Source: Capillidium heterosporum
Taxonomy: Eukaryota; Entomophthoromycota; Entomophthoromycetes; Entomophthorales; Capillidiaceae
Reading direction: 5' to 3'
NCBI GenBank assembly: GCA_016630905.1
Contig: WBMQ01000002.1
Coordinates: 2,976,001-3,040,000, forward strand
DNA length: 64,000 nucleotides
Under the pieces are notes generated by a model. That model worked only from the letters and a program-made list of their open reading frames with translations. It ran no database searches and had not been told where the DNA came from. A program made the position numbers and the translations under genes. Of this stretch, positions 24,157-36,420 are shown piece after piece. Position 1 is the stretch's first letter, and each line of letters starts with the position of its first letter.

Positions 24157-24940
24157 ACTACTGTTGATTACTGTTGTAAGCTCTTATAAATTGAATTATA
24201 AATGTCGATTCCAGTCCGGTTTTAATAAGCTGAACTTATCTCAAGCATAATTTTAAGCCAATCGCCTCGAAGTATGTGGTGATTTTGGAGCGATAATTGG
24301 AAAAGCGGGCATGTTATCTGTAATTATACCTTATAACTAACGTAAACTTAGTATTTGTCCAATTAGAAACTTACACTGTGGGTTCCTAATTAAGCCTGAG
24401 TTCAAATCGCCGCAAGGAGACCAAGGATAAAAGATGGCTCTGAGCAACCTTTTATCCAGCAAGCTTATAAATTTTCAAACCTTGAGACTTGGAATTTTCG
24501 GACCGACAATGAATATATTTTAACAGTTGTTTAAGCTTTCATAGGAAGGTATCTATATATTCCTTTGGACGAAATATTTACATGAATACCACAGCAAATA
24601 TATAAGGAAGAGCCTACAGAAAGGCACTTTATCATTTTTAGCCATAAATTCACTATGATCTTAAACTGACATTAAGCTTGAAAATCTTATAGCAAAGCAA
24701 ATTATAGCTACATATTAATGTAGCCTATCTTTAGTTTATATATAGCTTAAACCCACATTTCAAATAGTAGAAATGTAGTTAAAATATAAAACTTCAAAGA
24801 CTATAAACTATTTTGAAATCGTTGATATAAAGGACAAAGAACTTGCTCTGCTTTAAAATTACTTTACCAAACTACTTTGAAAACGATATAGGTTTGTATT
24901 GAAATTTTAATACCAGCACTAAACTCTAACTGTATAGGCA

Positions 24941-26666
24941 TTAGACACGTACTTTAAAGCTGGATGTCTCTATCGTCTCATCTATATATTTTTGTATCCT
25001 AGCTTCTTCTTTCAAATTACCTAACAAAGCCCGAATGTCAGTATATATTTATAAATAAAGATATTAAAAATCGATAACTACCTTGTTCAAACGTCCTCTT
25101 ATAGCCTACTATTGCTAAATTCTTAGTTGACGGGATTCTTAAATACTCAAACTTCACTTCATAACCCACTTCTTTGCAAATATCCAAGATATATTCTATA
25201 TACTTTTGACTTCGAGTCTGCTTTTCAGCGAGCTTCAAGTTGGAACGCTGTCCAGATAGATCATAGTAGCAACAAGGTATAATTATAAACCTGACAATTA
25301 ATTAAAGTAGTTAGTAGCTTATGAGACACTAATAGGTACTTGGTGTTGTAGTCGGAGTTAGCTGCTAGAATAGGTACCCAAGGCGTAAGCTCGTCACTGT
25401 GATTTCCAATCAACCACTCGCTTTGACTTGAAAAGCATTTTGGGTCAATTGCTTCCACTAGAATATAGGTTAGAGATGAACTTATCTACGTGTACATCTT
25501 AAATCGCATCCTCCAAAGTGATCCCAACTATTCCGGTATTTTAAATCGATGCCGGACCCAAGGTGGCCAAGTTGTGTTAGTAGGTAGGTCAAGAAGCCAT
25601 TACCACATCCTAAATCCAAAAAAGTAGTTGGACTACATATGAATTAAGCAATGAATAAGATTTAATAAAGTTACCGTTTCCAAAATAAGTCAAGGAAGGT
25701 AGCTATGCCAATATCTTCGAACACGAATTTACTTGGATCGGTATCTGAAATCGTTAACTAATAAGCTAAAATAATATAAAATACTTTGTGGCCAATCTTC
25801 TACCCAATTTCGAAATTTTATTTTGTTATCGCGATAGCTATCTTGGTAAGTTACCTTATCAACTAACAAGTCATGGTGGACCCGTTTAACATGACCTTTG
25901 AACTCATTGCAAATAAACTTGTAAAGTTGGCGTCCCAATTTTTCCAGCTTATCTATTTCATTTACATTTGATTTATCGTAACCCTTTATGAGAAATTTGA
26001 ATTAGTGAAAAAGTAATAAATATATTATACATCAAAATTTGAATAAGTAACTGAAAGTTTGGAACCAGAGTCGTATTGCTGACAAGAAATTTGATAACTT
26101 TGAAGCTACATATTTAAATAAAAATAAACAAGACTTGTTAGTAATTTGAAAAGATTTTGAGAGTACCTGAGGCAGGAAACTAGGGAACTTACGATTGAGC
26201 ACCTTTGTACCTTTAACTATTGCTTCATCCGGTTTTACCAACAACTTAAAGTCATCATTGAAGGGTTCAACTGGGGAAAATTGTACGAAATCTTGAAAAA
26301 GTAAACTTGAATATTGGAATGGCGAAATATGTTATTTTACTTGTATCATCCGACTTAAAAAAACGAACTAGTTGGTATCCAGTTGGGTCCCTGTCTCGAA
26401 GCTTAGGTATTAACTCTAAAATCAAGCTGCTATCTTCGAAAGTCTTCTTGATATGACCTCTTAATATTGAACGAACTAAGTCTTGCGGGTTATTGATAAG
26501 CTTACCCTGTATATCGTTTGTTGAAAAGAGAAATGTAAGTAAATGTGATGGAATTGAACAGTAAAGTTACAATTATTATGTCGAAATACTTGGTTGCATC
26601 TAATAACTCGGTTGGGAAATCTAAAGTTACTAACTGATGTTCTTGTCGAAGGCCCTCTATATCCAT
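24941..26666 (-). CDS. TRM44: tRNA (uracil-O2-)-methyltransferase TRM44
   Basis: Makes 2'-O-methyluridine at position 44 of tRNA-Ser, using S-adenosylmethionine, in the cytoplasm. Ten exons on the minus strand: 26571-26666, 26341-26506, 26167-26291, 26031-26105, 25785-25983, 25675-25744, 25496-25632, 25340-25457, 25082-25290 and 24941-25020. They join into 424 residues without a frame break; introns are 38-64 nt. Family blocks are clear: DPSKFVFEDIGIATFLDLFW, the AdoMet-binding LDLGCGNGFL, GHLGSGIDL, ELTPWVPILAA, IPCCYYDLSGQR and EYLRIPSTKNLAIVG. The protein is shorter than yeast Trm44 (567), mainly at the N terminus. The donor at 25496 has an alternative 6 nt away (GTAGAT), which would change two residues. 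Confidence 0.93.
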
Positions 26667-27227
26667 TCTATCTTGCTCAATAACTGTGAAAGCAACATTC
26701 CTAATAAAATCTATTTTGTATTTGATTCTCCTTCAGCTTAATGAAATCGACCAAATAATCAATTATAACCAATAAAACTTAGTAATCAGAGCTATCTATG
26801 AAAGAGAAATACATCTCGATTTGCTATAAGATCATAATATAGAAAGCAGAAAAGGTTCATACAAAAGATAAGCTAAAAACACTCTTAATATTCAAGGCTT
26901 ATCGGATATAATATATAACAAAAGTTGAATATACTAAGTTTATAAGGTTATACCATTTGGCAGAAGCCTAAAGTCTATAGAAAAGGGATGAGTAAGTAAA
27001 GAACTTAGTAGCAATAGGTAGTATACCTTTCGCATCAGCTAATCTACCCTCATAGAGATATATTTCACTGCATATTAATTGTCAGATATTCCAAAATGAA
27101 AATGAAAGCTCACCATCACTATTGTCGTTAGTTCACGATATCAAAAATGAAAAAGTAGAAAACCATTAGCTAAACAAAAGGAAGCAAAAGATGGATCGTA
27201 GACTGAAGAACAAAAAAGGAAGCGATT
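26667..27227. other. Intergenic region
   Basis: AT-rich spacer between the TRM44 start and the tRNA-Gly pair. Nothing recognised. Confidence 0.45.
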
Positions 27228-27297
27228 GCGCTAACTGGGAATCGAACCCAGGCCACTTCTTTGGAAGAGAAGTATTCTACCTCTATACTATTAGCGC
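27228..27297 (-). tRNA. tRNA-Gly (anticodon TCC), copy 1
   Basis: Minus strand. The acceptor stem GCGCTAA/TTAGCGC pairs fully, the anticodon loop CTTCCAA sits on a CTTCT/AGAAG stem, and the T-arm is CTGGGTTCGATTCCCAG. Length is 70 nt, no intron. It decodes GGA (and GGG by wobble). Confidence 0.93.
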
Positions 27298-27760
27298 TTT
27301 TCGATATTTGCTTCAAACTACATTTAGATATGGATAAGAAACTTGGGAATATCTTTCGATTTGGATTTAACTTTTCAATATTCAATATCAAATAATTCAA
27401 ACTATAAATATAATAGCTATCTATATAGGTGGCCTATAATGGTAAAATATAAGTGGCATACTCATACTGTTTTAAATTTACAGTATATACTTGATTTTAA
27501 TAATAGGGTATGGCTATCCTACTTATATATAACTCAAACATTCTATCAAAAATAATATATACCTGCTACCTTTTCTACTAAACATATAAATTATATCTAC
27601 ATATATAGCTCAAAAAATTGGTAATAGATACATCTAGGGCTCTTGTTTACTGTAGCTATCCAACTTTATAAAAATTATCTATCGAACTCAGAAAAGTAAA
27701 TGGGCCAAACCCTCAAAACAGTTCCATTTATATATCTATTTTGATATCGTCAATGAATTA
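27298..27760. other. Spacer between inverted tRNA-Gly genes
   Basis: 463 bp of AT-rich sequence between the two opposed tRNA-Gly genes. Nothing recognised. Confidence 0.5.
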
Positions 27761-27830
27761 GCGTTAATAGTATAGAGGTAGAATACTTCTCTTCCAAAGA
27801 AGTGGCCTGGGTTCGATTCCCAGTTAACGC
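27761..27830 (+). tRNA. tRNA-Gly (anticodon TCC), copy 2
   Basis: Plus strand and identical to copy 1 except in the acceptor stem, which is GCGTTAA/TTAACGC: the fourth pair has changed from C-G to T-A on both sides, so pairing is kept. Together with copy 1 it forms an inverted pair. Confidence 0.93.
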
Positions 27831-28233
27831 AAGGATCTCTTTTTCGTCCACTATCTATGGTCTATATTTTTGTATATCTTGATTTTGGTCCAATAGCTTT
27901 GTTTTTTGCGTCAAAGAACTTGGAATTGACGATACCGATCATTTCTATGTAATATTTTCCATATCAAAGTACCTATCTACTAATGTATGATTAATATGTG
28001 AGCATATACATTATATTCGCTTGTTACGAAAAAGCTATATGTCTTTAAATAAACATTCATTTTATAGCCTTTCAATTGATAGTAGTTATAAATAAATGTC
28101 TGAAACTAAGGTTGGCATTAATATATCCCAAAAATTTTCATAATAGAATGCACTATCAATAGGTAGATTATATATCAAATTGATAAGTAATGAGTTTCTA
28201 ACTCAATTTTATTACAATATCTCATTTCATATT
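27831..28233. other. Intergenic region
   Basis: AT-rich, and likely the 3' flank of the leftward MAU2-like gene. Nothing recognised. Confidence 0.45.
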
Positions 28234-30740
28234 TTATAAGACTTGAGGCAGATACCCAAGTTTCTCATACAAGCATCTAGCTAACATTTCTGATAGATCG
28301 CTACCATGATTCATAAAGCCATTCGATCCATACTCACCATTGGTTATGATGCGACCAGCCGACTGCACATCTAAAATACAATTAGTGGCTCGAATTCACT
28401 ATATAAAATAATTACTCTCCTGCAACTTGGCGGCTATAAAGGCGGGGAGAGTAAGGTTGGCCTTGAGTGCCAAATTTCCAATCCATTCCAAGGACCTTGA
28501 CGCCGAATTGGGATCGGTCAATGCCATTATATATGCATCGACAATTCGACCCAGGAGTTGTAGTGATGTGTGAATGCTACTCTCCATTACTTCTAAGGAA
28601 ACTGCTAGTCGTTGCCTAAAGTTTTATTAGATGCTATATTTATAAAAATTTAGGTTTACTTGCGGGTTAGTAGGTGGGGATGATAGGTTGCTTCAAGTAG
28701 GTTTAGGGCAACTAAGGCCAACTTAAGTTGAGAGGAGGAGCATTTATGGGCAATCTGTTGACGGAAGTTACAAATCTATTAAACGAATTAGCGTTGAATA
28801 TCTTAAATCTAATAGTTTACAGCTGCTACAGTTGCATTCGAATCGTAGGAACCAGAGTAGATCTGAGCCAAGTTAACCATGCTTTCGAGATAGACGCTGG
28901 AAGAAGTGACAGAAGGTTTATCGCTACCACCAGCAGCACCGTTGGACGTTTCATGGGGTAGAACTAAGCTTAAATAGTACTTTTTGGCTGATCGATAGTC
29001 CCCTTGTAAGTGAAGTAGCTTTGCCCAATTTAGCAAGAGGCTCGACCAAAATACGCTTAATCTCCGGTTGTAAAAAGCTAACTCAAAAGCTAACGAAATT
29101 AACTAAAAGTGATTAGGTAAATTATAAATGTGAAGCATACATTCGAAGTGGCCGATGGGTTCTCGGATATTATAAAGGTTTCAGCTAGATGCAGTAATGC
29201 CCAAATTTTAAGGTCGACAAACCATAGTCCGGGGAACCGAGAGTCGAGGTTGATAGGTGCTTGAAAAGTATTTAATAAGCTAGAGATAGAGCTGGTCTTA
29301 CCTTGATGGGTATGTATTAAAGCTAAAAATAAAGCTATGTATTAGAGTCGATCAATATGTGCTAAAAAGCTTACAGTCACAGGTGGATAGGCAGGAGTTT
29401 AGTAACTGTGAGGACATACACATAGTTGAAACAGATTTGTAGCTCAGCCCCAGTATGAATCCGAAGGCAGCCTTAAGTTGAGCTGCCGAAATCAAATTGA
29501 GGTAGGTTAAATTGGTTTTGATAACTGGGTTGTACGGGTTGGATTTATCTACGTACTCCAACTGAAACATTAGCACTATATCTAATATTTAAAAATACTG
29601 GTAATTTCAACGTCGGACTATAGTAATCGAGCCAAACCGAATGGTTCGCCATCAAGAAGTTGGCTTTTTCCAGTACCCTTTCCGGTTGACCCACCTTCAT
29701 CAAATAGGTCAAGTGAAGTAGGTGGAAGGTCGGGGCTAAAGGGAGTGTAGATGGGTCTTGTATAGCCATAACCATTATGTTGATAATCTTTTCCGCCTCA
29801 TCGAGGATGTCCAATTTCAGATACACTTCCAAGACCTTTATTAAAAACATAGACTAAACTCATCAGTAGGTATATATTAGTAAGCTCACTTTTATGTCGA
29901 GACGGACATCTTTAGATAGGGCATCTCTGATATCGTTGGCCATCCTTTTGACCGAATTGACATCCTTTATCTGTACCATGACATCCAACATGTAGAAACC
30001 TAAAGTTAGGATCCAGTCATATAGCCCTAAACTGTTAAAGATGGTATAAATAAATGCATCTATAGCTATAAGATAGTAAAGTTCAAGTACCTCATAGCCT
30101 TATTGAAGGAGCTGTGGATGGAGTTGAAGGCGAGCCTAGGTTGATCGAAGGCCATATACATCTCATACATCCGTACCGTTACTATAAATATCTCATTTGG
30201 TGGATGGTTGAGCTTTTAAAATAAACCTGTTAAATTACAAAAATATCAATTAAAAATTTACCTCAGTTGCAATTTGGTACTGTTGAGTAGTAGGCCTTCG
30301 TATTAGTTTAAAACTCATTTAATAAATAAATAAAAACTTACCGCTTCGTTGAGGCAAAACTCTATTTTATCCAGATGCTGGGTATATTTGGTTAGAACGG
30401 TAGCCAGTTTCAATAAAATTCTTAGTTTGAACCTATCTAATTCCACCCTACTAAAGTCGGTACAAATTGGGTTGTAAATCCTATGATTTAACCAATCTAG
30501 TGTTGCATGCAAGCACCATAAAGTCGATAATACAAGGTCATTCCTACGTTGAGCAATCTGTTTAATAGGTAAAGGGAATTCTAATTTGGAACGATCATTT
30601 TGAATAGTTTTCGTTAAACATGCGGTTGGTACCATTAAAGTATCTTGATCAGCTAAAGCTTTGATAAAGTCGTTGGAAAGTAGTACTAGTATCTTCAAGT
30701 CATGGTCATTCTTTATGTTTATTAGATTGAAGTTGTTCAT
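28234..30740 (-). CDS. Cohesin-loading factor, MAU2/Scc4-like TPR protein
   Basis: Twelve exons on the minus strand: 30342-30740, 30262-30279, 30091-30212, 29890-30031, 29599-29835, 29375-29561, 29302-29322, 29141-29259, 28821-29102, 28660-28754, 28416-28615 and 28234-28370. The joined frame is open for 652 residues, near the 610-625 of MAU2/Scc4. The N-terminal block CLHATLDWLNHRIY...LRILLKLATVLTKYTQHLDKIEFCLNEA has the family's order (chain of helices, a leucine-rich helix, then YT..(L/I)D..E..L..A). Later TPR-like helices include LLNWAKLLHLQGDYRSAKKYY. MAU2/Scc4 partners with NIPBL/Scc2 to load cohesin on chromatin in the nucleus. The assignment rests on pattern and length; another TPR scaffold is possible. 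Two exons are only 18 and 21 nt. Confidence 0.6.
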
Positions 30741-32254
30741 GTTGAAGCGTTGTTAGTTGAACTGCCTTGTCCTTTGCATCTGAATGAATTTCGAGTTGGA
30801 ATGAAAAAAGCAAAGTTCTTAGTTCAAGGCTTGGTGAATCACCAAGTCTAATTTATGCAAAAGGTATCCGAAAAGTAAATTTCGTTTAGTGCAATTGAGA
30901 ATGAGGGACGGAAAATTAGGTTGGAAATTATTATGGAAGGGCCATTGCTTTTACTTTATCCTTCACCCAGCTTTGTATAGCATTCAAATAATTTATTTTG
31001 TTATCTACCGTTTATGGTGCTATTCGAAATACCGCTATTTTGGAGATGCCTTTATACTAACGTTAGTTTTAGTTTGTATTCCAGTTCCAGTTCCAACATG
31101 GAATGTAAGTCATAGCCGAACTTTGAAGGTGCTAGATTCGTCAGCCTATATCAACTGCTAGTTACTTTCATTTATGGAAGGACAACTGACTCAAAGTCCA
31201 TTTACTAATCAACTAGAAATGCATCACGTACTTGCCTTATGAAGTTGAAGTACTTTAAATGGGTTATATTTTCAACCTTGTTCTTAGTTTTCTTGCCTAC
31301 TATTTGAATCATAACTATGAAATGTTGAACAGATCGAGGGCTAGTTTCTAAAATAAAATCTAAAATTTGCCAAATCGACCTATAAATATATGCAAAACAA
31401 AGTCATAAAAATGCTTCACTAAGGCTTACTAAATTAAATGAATGCAAATTTTCATAGAAACACATGTAAAACTTTAGTCTTAAAAGTGAATAAAAGCATT
31501 GTTCCAAGGAAAATATCATAAGCTTTTGAACTACTCTTGATATCACCAAACTTTGTCAATTTAATCACATACATGTAGTATATCTAGTCCAGTATTACAA
31601 GTAATTTATTGTGAGTTTTACATTAAAAATCAAAAGTGGATTAATCCTCGATGACTACCTTTAAATAGCAATGCAAAGTTTATATAAAATTGAATAGTCA
31701 TCAGGCTCAGAGTTTTAAAAATCTCAGTCATTTCCCATAAATTGGTGTAGCCTTCAAATTTATATACTTGTAAAAAATGTAGTTAAGATCCAATACTAAG
31801 GTTTTTAAAATTTACTTTTACTTTAATATAATATCCCAGGTAGATGGAAGATTGATTATGCAACGATAAATACCACACGCATCCTAAATTTACCTACAGT
31901 TTCCAACGACACCTTTGATTCTACTTTTAAATCTTTGTTTAGTTGTAGAACCTACAACCAGACCTGTAGCACTATACTTCAAGATTATTGAAGTGTTCGA
32001 TTTAATTTCAAAACTTTGCAATTAACTTCAAAATTCAGCCTATTATAGTTTTCAAATCTGCCTCAGTTGCAAATTTCCTTTACAAAGTTGCATATCGCTA
32101 CAATTTACTAAGGGAAGTAGTCAAAAATTGGTAGGGTCTATCCAATTATGATGCACTCCAATTTCAAAGCTAATATCAAAATTTGCGAACAAGACCCATT
32201 TTTCCTTAAGCTTGACCCGTCTTTTTGCTTCTAACATCACTTTAAAGCATCGCA
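30741..32254. other. Intergenic region
   Basis: AT-rich. The frame at 30889-31161 (+) is hydrophobic but lacks motifs and exon context. The right end should contain the eL38 promoter; no clear element seen. Confidence 0.45.
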
Positions 32255-32604
32255 ATGGTAATACATCCATCATTAAATTATAACGCTATATTGATCTTTT
32301 GTTATTTAAACCATCCAATTCAAAATGTTAACTTGTATTTTTTATTAGCCTAAGCAAATCAGTGATATCAAAGCTTTCCTCGAGATTGCTCGTCGTGCTG
32401 ACGCCAAGTCTGCTCAGATCAAGAACAACGGTAAACAGATTAAGTTCAAGGTCCGTTGCTCCAGATACCTTTACACCTTAGTTGTCAACGACCCCAACAA
32501 AGCCGATAAACTTAAGCAGTCCTTGCCCCCAAGTAAATTTTGACTTTTTTATAATTTGCTTATATTTTTGTAAAGGTTTGAGCGTCACCACCTTGAAGAA
32601 ATAA
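32255..32604 (+). CDS. RPL38: Large-subunit ribosomal protein eL38
   Basis: A component of the cytosolic 60S ribosomal subunit. Exons: 32255-32257 (only the ATG), 32349-32532 and 32576-32604; introns 91 and 43 nt. The 71-residue product reads [20 protein letters not shown], then a lysine-rich middle ([21 protein letters not shown]), then [12 protein letters not shown] and a short tail ending TTLKK. Length and sequence match eL38 (about 70-78). The gene is too small and too split to show as one open frame. The first intron directly after the start codon is typical of fungal ribosomal-protein genes and may help drive expression. Confidence 0.93.
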
Positions 32605-34072
32605 ATGTGCTTCTGGTCGACTAGGTTTAAAATAATTAACTACGTATTATCTGTTACTAAAGTAAGGATATAAAAAGTATTTATTCTAAATGGTAGGTTT
32701 TAGCTCATGTAAAGTTGTGGAATTCTTAGATTTTTGAATTATATTTGTTGTAAGCATTTTTGAATTTGTTTGCATATAAAGCATCATGTTGAGTTTTAGT
32801 TTTCAGATGCTTGCACTCAATTCCAGTTTTCATTTGGCTATCTGAATTTATATTTCAATTACCTTTCTTAAAAAGGTGTTAAATAGCTTTAATTATAGTT
32901 TTGAATGTTTATAATCTATATGCATTTCTTTCCAGTATTTATATATATTGCTTATTCTTTGTCAGTAGTATACAGTGGCTTTAGGTATTTTAAATCCTAA
33001 GCCCACAGTTTTGAGTATGCACTAGCCATTCTTTTATCTTATCGTTATCTCTAGTACTGTGGATATAAGCTTTGATTGCCAACGTTTTACTAATCATAGT
33101 TACATATCAAGAACATATAGTGCTTTTAGGTCGATATAGTTGGATTCTAGTTAATATAGTGGGGAAACTAAAGGTCAAAGCTCTTTTCAAATATAAGACC
33201 CAATTCTTGTCGAATTTGGCCTATTAATCAATTATACCTATTTGAAACTAGTGTGTCGGCACAGTTTACTTTGGGAAATTAGCATATCTTTATGAAAGCC
33301 ATAGCTGCTTTAACTTCGATTGGCACAAATAATATTTAGATGCTGATAACATGGTTCAGATGTATGAAGTCGGCACTTTCAAGTAAAAAGTTGATTTCTC
33401 AAGTTTTAGATTCGGTAGTCCTTTAATTAAGGACATAGGTACATTACTGCAAAAAAGACTATCATTGAAGCTTTAAGATATCTATAGGCTCTAACGATTG
33501 TTAGTTTATAATTCATAAAGAGCCTAATACTGCATTTATCAGTCTATTGTAAACGATTGATCCTGACTTTATGTTTATAAATATTTTATAGTTATAAGCA
33601 AAGTACACTAACTTCACATTTAGTATCGTATTATACATAGTTTAAATGAATTTTACGTATGCAGCATTCGAGTATATATATTTATTTATACATCCCAGTA
33701 TATCAGGTAGAGTATAAAAATTGTAATTCCAGATATAGAATTCAAAGTAGCTATTTATTTATCTATCAGCCATCCCTTTCTCTGTCCCATTACTTATTCC
33801 AGAGATTCTCGAACACCCACAATAGCTTTGAGGAATAACGACCATGATCAAATTTCAGTGGTTGGCCATAAAATTTTTGGATAATCTAATCGCTGACAAC
33901 CAATAAACAGGCCATAGCCTCAACTGATGCAATCAAACTTTTTTCAAAAGTCGGAAGGTTTAAAAACGGCCAGTTGACCCGTGTGATAATTGTAGAGGTA
34001 TTGTTTAGATAGTTTATAGTAGAAGCCATAAGGTAGCATCCCAGGATCATTATAGAGCAATATAAGTAAAGT
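32605..34072. other. Intergenic region
   Basis: About 1.5 kb, AT-rich, no open frame with recognisable motifs. Confidence 0.5.
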
Positions 34073-35125
34073 ATGTCATCCAACTCCATCAAGATATTCA
34101 CCGGCAACGCCCACCCCGAGCTAGCCAACCTTATCGCCAAGTAATATAAACAAAACAAGCCCAACTAAACTTTTTATAGGCGTCTCGGTGTACAGCTGGC
34201 CAAGGCCACCGTACTCAAGTACTCCAACCAGGAAACTTCGGTTACCATCGGTGAGTCGGTACGTGACGAAGATGTCTTCATCGTGCAATCAGGGTGTGGG
34301 GAGATCAACGACAACTTGATGGAATTGTTGATTATGATCAATGCTTGCAAGACTGCTTCGGCTCGACGTATCACTGCAGTCATCCCCTGCTTCCCCTACG
34401 CACGTCAGGACAAGAAGGATAAATCTAGAGCTCCTATTTCCGCTAAACTCATCGCCAATATGCTGACGGTTGCTGGGGCCAACCACGTCATAACTATGGA
34501 CCTGCACGCCAGCCAGATCCAAGGTTTCTTCAACATCCCGGTCGATAACTTGTACGCTGAGCCATCGACCTTGAAGTACATCCGGGAGAAGATCCCCAAC
34601 TGGCGGGACGCCATAATTGTATCTCCCGATGCCGGAGGTGCTAAAAGGTAACTTTTGCCCATTGTAAAGTCCGAAAATTCAATCTTTTTTTTGGATAGGG
34701 CCACCGCCATCGCCGATCGACTGGACCTTGACTTTGCCTTGATCCACAAGGAGCGTAAGAAGGCCAACGAGGTATCACGCATGGTTCTAGTCGGTGACGT
34801 CAAGGACAAGATTGGTATCCTAGTTGATGACATGGCTGATACCTGCGGGACGTTAGGATTGGCAGCTCGCACCTTGATGGATAACGGTGCCAAAGGAGTC
34901 TACGCCATCGTGACCCACGGTATTTTAAGTGGCAAAGCCATCCAAGTCATCAACGACTCAGTCTTGACTAAAGTCGTTGTCACCAACACCATCCCCCACA
35001 GCGACAAGATGGAATTGTGCAGCAAGATTGACACCATCGACATTTCGACCACCTTGGCCGAAGCTATCCGCCGTACTCACAACGGTGAGTCGGTCTCCTA
35101 CCTCTTCTCCCACGTCCCTGAGTAA
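34073..35125 (+). CDS. PRS: Ribose-phosphate pyrophosphokinase (PRPP synthetase)
   Basis: Makes phosphoribosyl pyrophosphate from ribose 5-phosphate and ATP, the entry point for purine, pyrimidine, His, Trp and NAD synthesis, in the cytosol. Three exons: 34073-34140, 34180-34647 and 34699-35125 (introns 39 and 51 nt), giving 320 residues against the usual 315-320. Signature pieces are visible: [13 protein letters not shown] at the start, [20 protein letters not shown] (the ATP/flexible region), [33 protein letters not shown] and the PRPP-binding loop [11 protein letters not shown]. No insertion of the kind seen in the longer yeast Prs1/Prs5 subunits. Ends in TAA. Confidence 0.96.
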
Positions 35126-36079
35126 ATGTATTTTAATTTCAAAGCTTTTACTTATTGGAATTCCTGAAGACACTTGCTCAAGTAGAGCTTTCTATATAGA
35201 TGTTTTTATTTAAATAGCAACTTGTATAGTCTAACTGAGGTTATATTGCTTTAAACTATTGATTCTATTCTTTAGATTAATCAACATATATATGTATTAA
35301 GTTTTGTAGGTTCGACATAGACTTTTAGATAAATTATCTGGTAAGTGCAATACAAAGTATCCCGCTTATAGGTTCGTTTGCTGTTACTTAGTATAGAAAG
35401 TTCGCTATATACCTATCTTCAACACTAAATTAATTCAACAATCAGTAATGGGAGATTAAACAGATGCTTATAGGGACGATCATGTTTGTAGCCTCAATAT
35501 GTATAACCCAGTATCGAATAGAAATAGCTGAGAGTCCAACTTCATCTAAAAGATGGCACTTTCATTCGCTAGACTTTCAAGTATACGATGGACTTGTCAA
35601 ATTTGATTCAAGAAAATACTAATACATAGCGACTTACCTCCAACCTTTTTGAAATGTATTTGTACTTTCGATTAAAGGTTTTCTATAAATGACATGCATT
35701 GGTAGTTCAACTGTCTCCTTACTCATCTATAATTGTTTTTCGATAGCTTTGTCTTTGGTGATTGCCTATTAACATTTATTTAACTTATGTTGTTTGTTTA
35801 GGTTATTTCTATTCGAGTTTCCTTTTAGATATATATTTGCAGAGCCAATATATTCTACTTAAATATTATGCAATAAGGAAGATTACAAAATCTGGTTTAC
35901 AACATTACCTTTCCATATCTGGATATTCTTCACACTGATTATATTGCTTAAGCTTAAAATTCATTTATGAAACTCATAATAAAAGTGAATATAAATCATT
36001 TATAAAAGGAATACCTACTTGCTCTGTTTCTATATGTCTCTAAGGTTTAGTCTTGTAGTTCTGATCAACTATATTCAAA
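35126..36079. other. Intergenic region
   Basis: AT-rich, nothing recognised. Confidence 0.5.
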
Positions 36080-36286
36080 ATGAATGAGCATCCCAGTCAG
36101 GAAGGTTATTACATTATCTCAACTGTTGGCATCGAAAAAGATGCATTTACATGTTTGAAGTTAGATTGGGAAAAGTTATTTATTCAAAAAGTGTTTGTTA
36201 AAGCTTCATCACCTACAGACTTAATTGACAATTTGATATCAGTGCTCTTTCCAGTTGATCCTACTGAAAATTTGTCGAAAATTTAA
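36080..36286 (+). CDS. Possible small ORF or gene remnant
   Basis: A 68-codon frame from ATG to TAA. Its composition is more protein-like than the flanks (YYIISTVGIEKDAFTCLKLDW, then DLIDNLISVLFPVDPTENL). The frame reads on past the stop for a few codons to a GT donor-like site at 36306, so it could be part of a larger, broken or spliced gene. No family recognised. It converges on the choline-transporter-like gene. Confidence 0.3.
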   Translation: MNEHPSQEGYYIISTVGIEKDAFTCLKLDWEKLFIQKVFVKASSPTDLIDNLISVLFPVDPTENLSKI

Positions 36287-36420
36287 ACAGAAATCATTGA
36301 GCAGGTAACGAATTGCAATGCCTTTATTATTTAGCTAATGACGATATCTCAAACATTTTCAACGAACAGTTCAGGATAATGTAAAATTAGCTTGGGTAGG
36401 TAAATCAGTAAAAGTATAGC

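Noticed and set aside
34405-34893. Minus-strand open frame over the PRPP synthetase exons
   Set aside because: Antisense shadow of a highly conserved gene; no family similarity.
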